From Gordionus sp. m RMFG-2023 (taxonomy: Eukaryota > Nematomorpha > Gordioida > Chordodea > Parachordodidae), in NCBI RefSeq assembly GCF_954871325.1, contig NC_088777.1:51584002-51648001 (forward strand): 64,000 nucleotides of DNA. Reading direction: 5' to 3'. Below are positions 57,047 to 64,000 of the stretch, one piece after another. Under the pieces are notes generated by a model, which was not told where the DNA came from, did not search any database, and saw only the letters and a program-made list of their open reading frames with translations. A program made the translations under genes and the position numbers. Within the stretch, counting starts at the first letter, position 1. The number at the start of each line of letters is the position of its first letter.

Positions 57047-60000
57047 CTATGGGCGAAGTGTGTTTTTTTAAATGAGAAATTAAATTGTCATAAATAATAA
57101 AAAGTATCAGAGTTATATCGGTATCTGGATACATTTTAAAAAGTATATATTAAAAAAACTATCTGACTAAAATAGACTCAATTTACGGGTGCGTTTGGAG
57201 CAATCGAGGCGTGAAATTCAAATTTCTACAAGATCGAGCCGCCATCTTTATTTACAAAGAAAAATCCCGAGTCTATTTGTCTTTGGAATCGGATAAAAAC
57301 GCAGCCCACACCCTAGCCAAGGCATAACTCCGCATTCACAGTTGGCGCGAATTGCCGCGAATTAGCGCCAACTGTGAATGCGTGAGTAAAGGGAGGAGTA
57401 ACGTGCAAATTACATACGGGTGGTAATTATCATTAGAGTGGAATACAACTGTAAATTTTGTTTTTGTAAACTAAATAATTAATTTTAGGTGCCTAAGCCA
57501 ATATTTATTAATTTCCTTATCCGCCCGTGACAGGGGGGTTAACCGAACTTGCACGTCAAGGTCGGCATAGTATATATGTAGTACTATAAATCTTAATTAT
57601 TACAATAATGGACAAAATTGAAAATCAAAGATTTGCGTTAATTACAAGTTGTCCTTTAATTAAATGTTTTTTATATTTAAAAAAACAAACCTATGAAATA
57701 TCCTATCATCGAGCACTGAAAATAGCTCAATTTTTTTCTGGTCGGTTTGTGATCTAAAGGCAGATTGTCGTTTTTTTGAGAATCAAATCGGAGCAAGAAG
57801 CATAGTAATAGCCCGGGCATCACCTTTCGTATATAATCGCATAAACGTACATAAATAGTGGCGAACAAATTGAACGTTTCAAAACGCGAATAATGCATTC
57901 GTTCAAATTGGACAGCATTTCCATTTTGGATTTTTAAAATTATTTATTAAAAAAAACAAAATATTTTGCGTTTTTTTTTTGAAAACGTTTTCAAATTTTT
58001 GGTGTTGATATCATGGATACAACATCTTCTAAAAATTAAATTATATTTTTAGCTCATGGAAATATGATATTACAAAAAGATTTCCTAATTAAATATAGGG
58101 GCAAGCCTTTTTAATTTTGTTTAGAATTTAGACGTTTGATATTTTAAAAAAAATTAACGGTTCAAAACGCTATGTTGAAACGTTCAATTTGTGTGCACCA
58201 TAATAAACGCGAGTGAAAGAAACTTCACCTTAACATGATACGAACGGGATGTTCAAATTTTCACGTAAGAATTAACATTCCATTTTTTGAAGAAAAAAAG
58301 AGTATATTTGTTATATGTACAATTAAATCGATGACCATGGGGGGTAATGATACACAACGCCGTCGATAATGATACGATGACATACTAAACGACTAAATAT
58401 TTAGCAAAAAAATAAAAGGTATATTATACCCATTTCGAGGGGGCGCTACTTTTTAATTGCGAGATAGCTTTACGCTTACTTGGACACTTTTACATTATAC
58501 ATATAATATTTAAAATATGATAGCGTCAACGCCTACAATATTTAATATATGATATAAACATATAATATTAAATTATCGTATAGCGTCAACGCGTATAGTA
58601 TTTAATATATGTAGCGTCAACGCGTATAGTATTTAATATATGTAGCGTCAACGCGTATAGTATTTAATATATGTAGCGTCAACGCGTATAATAATTAATA
58701 TATGTAGCGTCAACGCGTATAATAATTAATATATGTAGCGTCAACGCGTATAGTATTTAATATATGTAGCGTCAACGCGTATAGTATTTAATATATGTAG
58801 CGTCAACGCGTATAGTATTTAATATATGTAGCGTCAACGCATATAGTATTTAATATATGTAGCGTCAACGCTTATAGTATTTAATATATGTAGCGTCAAC
58901 GCGTATAGTATTTAATATATGTAGCGTCAACGCGTATAGTATTTAATATATGTAGCGTCAACGCGTATAGTATTTAATATATGTAACGTCAACGCGTATA
59001 GTATTTAATATATGTAGCGTCAACGCGTATAATAATTAATATATGTAGCGTCAACGCGTATAATAATTAATATATGTAGCGTCAACGCGTATAGTATTTA
59101 ATATATGTAGCGTCAACGCGTATAGTATTTAATATATGTAGCGTCAACGCGTATAATAATTAATATATGTAGCGTCAACGCGTATAATAATTAATATATG
59201 TAGCGTCAACGCGTATAGTATTTAATATATGTAGCGTCAACGCGTATAGTATTTAATATATGTAGCGTCAACGCGTATAATAATTAATATAATATGTTAG
59301 CGGCAAATGTATTATTTTCTTCAACTTTAAAATGAACGCGTTATTTAAATTTCGATTCTACCGGAAAATGTACTTCAGCTGTTAAGAATACCTTACCTAA
59401 CCTACGAATTATTGTAAAGATTGATAAAAAAAAATTGTTTTTGGCGTATAAAGATAATTGACGGGGTGTTTATCAAATATTTTATGGAAAAAAAACGCAT
59501 TAAAAAAATATATATTACCCTAAAAAACTTAAAAATCGATTTTTGGTTTCGTGGTAAATTAATTTGATAATAAATTAAATATTTATAAAATGAATTGAAA
59601 GTATTAAATTTATTTACTATATCTCCGAGTCCCAACATCGAAAAATGACCAGAATTTTTTGAACTAATACGAGTTTTATATAAAAATATTTTTAAAAAAA
59701 GGAATTATAAATATAATAAAATCTCATAATATGAATTAAAGACATCGTTCCATCCATTCTCCGACATAGGAATGATTAAAATTTCCATTTTATTTTGCAA
59801 TATTTCTGATGTAATTTGAATATTAAAAGGTTGTTTTATGGAAATAGAATAAGAACCGAAAATTGAGTCAACATTTATAATCCAATTTTTTAAATTTTAA
59901 TCCCTAAAATGAGAAAGAAGTATGGTGAGGGGGCTGACTTGATTACAAAAAAAATAGGATGGCTAAAAAGTTGTAAATACGTAGACGAGTCCCTTAATGG

Positions 60001-63000
60001 AACAATGTAATTTGAAGGGAGACTCAAAGAGAGAGCATTGCTAAAATGAGGGAGAATCATGGTTAAGCAAGTTGAGAAATTACGTAGATGACCCCTCCCC
60101 CAATGAGAAGATATGATTGTAGAAGACTGACGGAGGGGAACTAAATCTAAGGGATGATTTGGCGAATGACAGAAGGAATCCAGAATTAAAGGATCAGAAA
60201 AAAAAAATAACTAACCATACGCTCTCAATTGGATAAAAAAAAAGCAATTTTTCGTAAAATTTAGATGACACTTTCAGACGACGATTGGTTTAAAATTTTA
60301 GTTTTTATAAAAATAAGCCAATCGCGTAATGGGACAAGCAATATAATATAATAATAATAAATTGGCTTCGATAAACAATAATTCGAAACCTAGGGAAAAA
60401 GAGTTTAACGGGAAGCGATAATTTCGGTACCATGCCGTTATGATTAGCGTCACTGGGGTGCTGAGAATTAGACCCCTCAAAATGGTGATTACGGAATAAG
60501 AGAAACGCCGGGTTATCCGCCGATCGGGTAGCCACGTGAAGCATCACGTTGCTTTTGAAGAGGCGTGCCGAAAAGAATACCTAAAAATAAAAAAACATTT
60601 ATATATACTATATGTAAATGGGATATAATAGAATCTTGAATAATCTACAGAATATTTAAATTTTTTTTTTGAAGGTTGTTATTTTACCGGAAATGAATTA
60701 TACTACAACACGAGGAATGTAAAGTCTCCTACTATTTAAACTTCGAATTAAAATCAAATCAATTTAAACTAAAATCGATTAGAAATTCAACCATAAAATT
60801 GTTTCTCCAAAATGAGTCTTTAAAATATAAAATGTCAGCTATAAAACGATTTAATTGTTAATAATTCCAGAATAACCCTCCTATGACATATATATATTAA
60901 AATTAATAAAGATTTGTAAAATAAGAATAAGAGATAAGAAACGAGAAAATAGAGAAGAAAAAAAAGAAAAGAAAAAGGAATACGAGAGAAGAAAGGATTG
61001 GAAGAGAAGAAGTGATAATGATAAAAAAAATCTTGCCCAAAATATATCGTAAATCAAAAGTCCGAACAAGAGAAGGATCGAAACCTTAAGGCTGGGTAAT
61101 TTGACGTAGGATATAAAGGATACGCAAAGGCCAAGACCCAAGGCTAACATAACGGATGGCGGAGGGGTTAGAAAAAATAAATAAATGGTATATATATAAG
61201 ATATAATCTTGTTGGAAATTTAAAATGACAAATGCGTTATAAAATTTTGTGTGGCCGGTCTAAAAACGGCAAATTCAATATTCAACCCAGCAAAGTACTA
61301 CGCAGGTCTTAACGATTTTAGTTATAGAGTGGCACAAGAGGTTTTGGGCATCTATCAGCAAAATCTAGAGGTTTGTGCGATATTTTTCTGGCTAAAATAT
61401 CGAATTAGGCGTAAAAGTCAGTTAAATAGAGCTGTCAAAAATAATGATTATTATGCCAACCCGAGATCAACCGTTAAATTTTCGGCAGAAATCATCGCTA
61501 CATTATGGATTCATCTCAGTATCTAAATTTAATTTGGGGAAAATTGTTGATAGGAAGGTGTTAGTCCTATATCTTTAACCAACTAACTTATGATTCAATT
61601 AAAGGCTTGATTTAAAATTTCTAACTTAGTAACTAGGTTTAATAAGGATCCCTGAAATGATTATAAGATTACCTCCTTACAACCCCCCCCCCCATAACAA
61701 TTCATATGTAAAATAAATCTAACCGTTCATTAACAACCAATGGCCCGTCTTGATCCACATAAATACGAGAAACAAGGAAATAAGGAAAGCCATAACGTGA
61801 GTAACCGTAAAATTATCTAAGGCTTTAAAAGGCAATCTATAAAAATAATAAATACGTTATGGAAAAATTGTTATTTTTAGAGATTTTTTCGGTAGTTCTT
61901 ATTGGTGATATGTCAATCATGTTTGTATAGAATATACAATCGAGATTCCATAATTCGATATTGTGCATTCGATTAATCGGACCTTACGATATGGTTTCAT
62001 AAAATAAATAAAAAATATTTTAGGTGCTAAATATATAACTTTTTAAGCGGCAGCGTTACGGATACGGAATTGAGGAAAAATTTGCAACAGGGAAGCAGTA
62101 GAAACGCGAAGGCCAAACAGGCTATACCTTTTTATTTATTTTTTAAAAATTTATCATTTTTATTAAATCTCGCTCCACGCTATACGTAGCGTAGTGACAA
62201 ATCGCTCCGTAGGCGATGCGGCCCGAAAACGACTTCAAGGGCTTTTGCCAAAAAAAAATCTAGCTGGCACCTTAGAACCCCAGCTGATTTTTCTTGTTGG
62301 TCACGTGCCGAGAACGAGAGAGACAGGTCGATTTGGCATCACCAAAGCCAAGAAATATTAAATTATAGAATCGACCTTTCAATAAATTTTCCAATGCTAA
62401 CTAGACTGCCTAAGTTGCCTCACATTCACAGTTATTGTATTCTTCCGCCGCGAATTTCGCGCTAACTATGAATGAGGGGGTTAATGGAATCATCCCTAAT
62501 GCCTGTTACATGAAATCGAAAAATCTCATCCCAAATTTTTCTTCCATTACTGCCATTTTGTAAAGATAGGTGGGGCGCGGTTTCGTAATTAACCCAATTA
62601 TAAGTCCAATAGAAATATAGCGAGAGACAAATCAGCTGATTATGACTACTTTCAGGTTTAAAGAAAACTTAAAAATAGTAATAAGTGGGGTCACTATTCT
62701 AGCTGCCACCCACACCCCCACCTCCCGAAAAATGGAGTATTTGAATTAAATTTCAAAAAAAAATCTATTGCGCGTTTGTAATGTTCTAATTCCCAAGACA
62801 AAAACATGCACAGCTGTTCCATTCTGCAAAAGCTTGTTAGTTCCACATTATTATAAACTAAATTTTACCGATTTTAAAAAACATATAAACTAATCGATTA
62901 TAGTCAACTTATTTTTATCATCTACCTTCTCCATTCTTTTCTCTCTCTCTCTCTCTTGCTATCTATATTTCTTCGTTTCTTTTATTTATCTATTTCTCGC

Positions 63001-63474
63001 AACATTCTCCGTGAATTCATAGCGGCTGATCGATTTTTTTAAAAACCTGTTTGATCAATTTTTTATTTATTAATATTAATTTTTATCTTCAATTCAATTC
63101 ATAAATAATAATAATTTAAAGAAATAATGATTTTAATAAAGAAAAAATGATTTTAAAAAAAACTGTCAACTGTTAAGTATAAATCGCGCCATTTTGAATT
63201 CAGGGTAAAAGTGCAAACACATTTTCCACCACCATGTTAAAAAATGGAGTAATATTACTAGTTCGAGAATGATTTCAAGAACTAATATTTATTCAATTTC
63301 GGAATTGAAATTTTTTGTTTTTTAAAAAAATATAAATTTAACATATTTGTTTACAGGCCGTGGAGATTGTCATGGCTACCTGCATAGAATCGAAAAAGTA
63401 GAACATGAGCAATAACGTAACGGAGGCGCCTAGCGGCAATAACAGGGCTTGGGTGGAGTTCAGCATTTGAAAAT
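56937..63474 (-). CDS. SPPL3: SPPL3-like intramembrane aspartyl protease, N-terminus outside window
   Basis: Eight exons on the minus strand join in phase with no stop. They cover the protein from the segment before transmembrane helix 3 to the PAL motif. Family hallmarks are all present: YD (LLIYDIFW, exon 61037-61143), GxGD as GLGD (exon 59618-59663) and [10 protein letters not shown] (exon 56937-57046). In animals SPPL3 is a Golgi membrane protease that cleaves type II membrane proteins, notably glycosyltransferases, and so releases them. The sequences [10 protein letters not shown] and [20 protein letters not shown] resemble insect members. The helix-4 loop ([17 protein letters not shown]) is unusually divergent. 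The 5' exons with the first two helices should lie beyond 64000. The 3' end is uncertain (see 55217-55414). Introns contain a satellite, MITE scraps and a palindrome. Confidence 0.93.
57331..57382. repeat. Perfect palindrome, 18-bp arms with 16-nt loop
   Basis: CGCATTCACAGTTGGCGC and its exact reverse complement flank GAATTGCCGCGAATTA. Related sequence is found at 11-45 and 62419-62480, so this is a small dispersed element. It lies in an SPPL3-like intron. Confidence 0.85.
57691..57823 (-). CDS. SPPL3: SPPL3-like exon after GxGD
   Basis: Acceptor TATACGAAAG, donor GTTTGT. The 133 nt encode [16 protein letters not shown], a hydrophilic loop ([15 protein letters not shown]), then [22 protein letters not shown] directly follows GLGDI in the family. 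Phase 0 in, phase 1 out. Confidence 0.93.
58521..59292. repeat. 31-bp satellite in an SPPL3-like intron, about 24 units
   Basis: The regular part (58611-59292) holds 22 units of exactly 31 bp, each GTAGCGTCAACGCGTAT plus a variable tail, preceded by two degenerate units. Two tail variants occur, AGTATTTAATATAT (A) and AATAATTAATATAT (B). They come in pairs: A A B B, then nine A-type, B B A A B B A A B. Variation within A is single-base. Each unit has a near-palindrome GCGTcaACGC. Confidence 0.97.
59618..59663 (-). CDS. SPPL3: SPPL3-like exon with catalytic GLGD (46 nt)
   Basis: Acceptor CGTATTAG, donor GTAAAT. It encodes [15 protein letters not shown] (first Ser split over the junction, AG|T). 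GLGD holds the second catalytic Asp. Phase 2 in, phase 0 out, both matching neighbours. At 46 nt it is itself a micro-exon-sized exon, and an open frame reading through the donor is intronic. Confidence 0.92.
59880..60200. repeat. Imperfect direct repeat in intron
   Basis: Two diverged copies of about 130 bp, each with CTAAAATGAG, ATGGT and TACGTAGA landmarks (from about 59906 and 60040). No coding content was seen. Confidence 0.5.
60390..60580 (-). CDS. SPPL3: SPPL3-like exon (lumenal loop)
   Basis: Acceptor TATTTTTAG, donor GTTTCG. The 191 nt encode [20 protein letters not shown], then [38 protein letters not shown] and KLFFP. SNVM.VAT..ADNP and P.LSLP.KL.FP are family landmarks. Phase 0 in, phase 2 out. 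The acceptor partners a GC donor upstream (61036-61035). Confidence 0.94.
60935..61020. repeat. Purine-rich low-complexity tract
   Basis: A run of AAGA/GAGAA words on the + strand (polypyrimidine on the minus strand) within an SPPL3-like intron. An open frame through it is not coding. Confidence 0.75.
61037..61143 (-). CDS. SPPL3: SPPL3-like exon with catalytic YD
   Basis: Acceptor CATCCGTTATGTTAG with a TTCTAAC branch-like site upstream; the 107 nt encode [18 protein letters not shown], then [20 protein letters not shown] holds the first catalytic Asp. The donor is GCAAGA, not GT: the next residue of the family (V of FWVFFSA) starts exactly at the next acceptor, so a GC-AG intron is required. 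Reading on past it gives a low-complexity tail. Confidence 0.93.
61724..61836 (-). CDS. SPPL3: SPPL3-like exon (helix 5)
   Basis: Acceptor TTATTTTTATAG, donor GTTAGA. The 113 nt encode [18 protein letters not shown], then [19 protein letters not shown]. The TGHWLLM(D/N)A segment is a strong family signature. Phase 2 in, phase 1 out. Confidence 0.92.
62040..62121 (-). CDS. SPPL3: SPPL3-like exon (helix 4)
   Basis: Acceptor AAAGGTATAG, donor GTTATA. The 82 nt encode [16 protein letters not shown], then [20 protein letters not shown] is the family motif. The loop after it is unlike the usual CQYxxRPC sequence. Phase 1 in, phase 2 out. Confidence 0.88.
62419..62480. repeat. Degenerate copy of the palindromic element
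   Basis: ATTCACAGTTATTGTATT on one side and GCTAACTATGAAT on the other flank CCGCCGCGAATTTCGC. Same layout as 57331-57382, with a decayed stem. Confidence 0.6.
63355..63474 (-). CDS. SPPL3: SPPL3-like exon (helix 3), first visible
   Basis: Acceptor TTATTTTTTATCAG, donor GTAAAC. The 120 nt encode [20 protein letters not shown] and [38 protein letters not shown] is diagnostic of SPPL3. Entry needs one base from an upstream exon outside the window. Phase 1 out (T), completing Ser with CC of the next exon. Confidence 0.93.
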
Positions 63475-64000
63475 CTGATAAAAAATAAAATATCAATAAC
63501 GCATCCTTTTTATTTTTTAAACTCTAAAACGTATCTAAAATTACGAATCGATTCCTAAAGTATCGCAACAAAAAAAAGATCGATACAATCGCCATTTATA
63601 ATTAACCGACTATTTGATCAGTGAAGGTGAAAAGGTTGGGTGACACTCTTTCAAAAAAAGGTTTTTGTCAGCTATGTGGAGTTCGATTTTAAATACCGGA
63701 TGGGATAGATTCTTTTCCATCGGCCAGGCTACTCTTTACTCCCCCAGGAAATTCCTGAATATTTTTACTACCAATAATTATCCAATACCATTTGTTTTAG
63801 TTTTTTTTATTTTATTCAAATCAATTAATTTTCCCTTTTTAAAATGTAGGGAAAAAATATTAAAAAAAATGAATAACAAATCCACGTTTCTCATTTACAT
63901 TATGGAGACATATATAAAATATATATCTACAAATTGCGAAATTGATTTCTGTATTGTCCACGGTTTATGATCAATAAAAACGACAATTTTTCTTTACCGA
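63475..64000. other. Probable SPPL3-like intron, nothing else recognised
   Basis: No N-terminal exon of the protease was found before the window end. The 101-codon + strand frame at 63665-63970 has no splice context or family match. Confidence 0.45.

Noticed and set aside
58521-59292. CRISPR-like array of 31-bp repeats
   Set aside because: Units are contiguous with no spacers, so it is a plain satellite.
60298-60547. Two overlapping minus-strand frames taken as separate genes
   Set aside because: They are the SPPL3-like exon 60390-60580 read through its donor, and a shadow frame of it.
62160-62240. Possible tRNA or structured RNA (CGCTATACGTAGCG and GCGATGCG words)
   Set aside because: Short dyads only; no cloverleaf, anticodon arm or T-loop could be laid out.

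Overview
The window is nuclear DNA of a metazoan, most likely an arthropod and probably an insect. It is very AT-rich, its genes are split by GT-AG introns, several kinds of eukaryotic transposon are present, and one gene is a signal-peptide-peptidase-like protein whose residues look insect-like. The species cannot be named from the sequence. Almost all real coding sequence sits in short exons, many shorter than 50 bases, so long open frames mislead: most are microsatellites or transposon remains.

Layout. 1-8 kb is AT-rich DNA with TTTC/GAAA microsatellites and a hAT-type MITE. At 8.6-29.4 kb on the + strand lies the main discovery: at least 24 micro-exons of 21-48 nt. Every one has a length divisible by three, an AG acceptor, a GT donor and the same phase (1-1). 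Together they read as an uninterrupted Thr/Ser/Pro/Gln-rich peptide of about 220 residues. From 19 to 24.6 kb and again from 27.7 to 29.4 kb they ride on a tandem repeat of about 300-400 bp, so exon number has grown by duplicating exon plus intron. Two retrotransposons have landed between micro-exons: an RTE-type LINE with an 18-bp target duplication and a nested hAT MITE, and a LINE with a probable restriction-like endonuclease.

30-39 kb is a transposon graveyard (hAT transposase remnant, Ty3/gypsy fragments, LINE scraps). It encloses three minus-strand exons of a Popeye-domain gene. Two + strand paralogues of an unrecognised cysteine-containing family follow, at 40.4-41.6 kb and 50.1-52.5 kb. 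The second is complete (182 residues, signal peptide, its own 42-nt phase 1-1 micro-exon). The first has no evident signal-peptide exon nearby, and I infer that the micro-exon array may be its 5' part. Between them are microsatellites, repeats and a foldback element with arms of about 770 bp.

55-64 kb holds an SPPL3-like intramembrane aspartyl protease gene on the minus strand. Eight exons join in phase and carry the YD, GLGD and QPALLYLVP motifs. One intron is GC-AG and another contains a 31-bp satellite. A possible last exon runs into a MITE.

The two conserved genes are ordinary host genes. The micro-exon array and the secreted paralogues look fast-evolving and resemble in architecture, not in detectable sequence, the micro-exon secreted-protein genes known from schistosomes and some gall-forming aphids.
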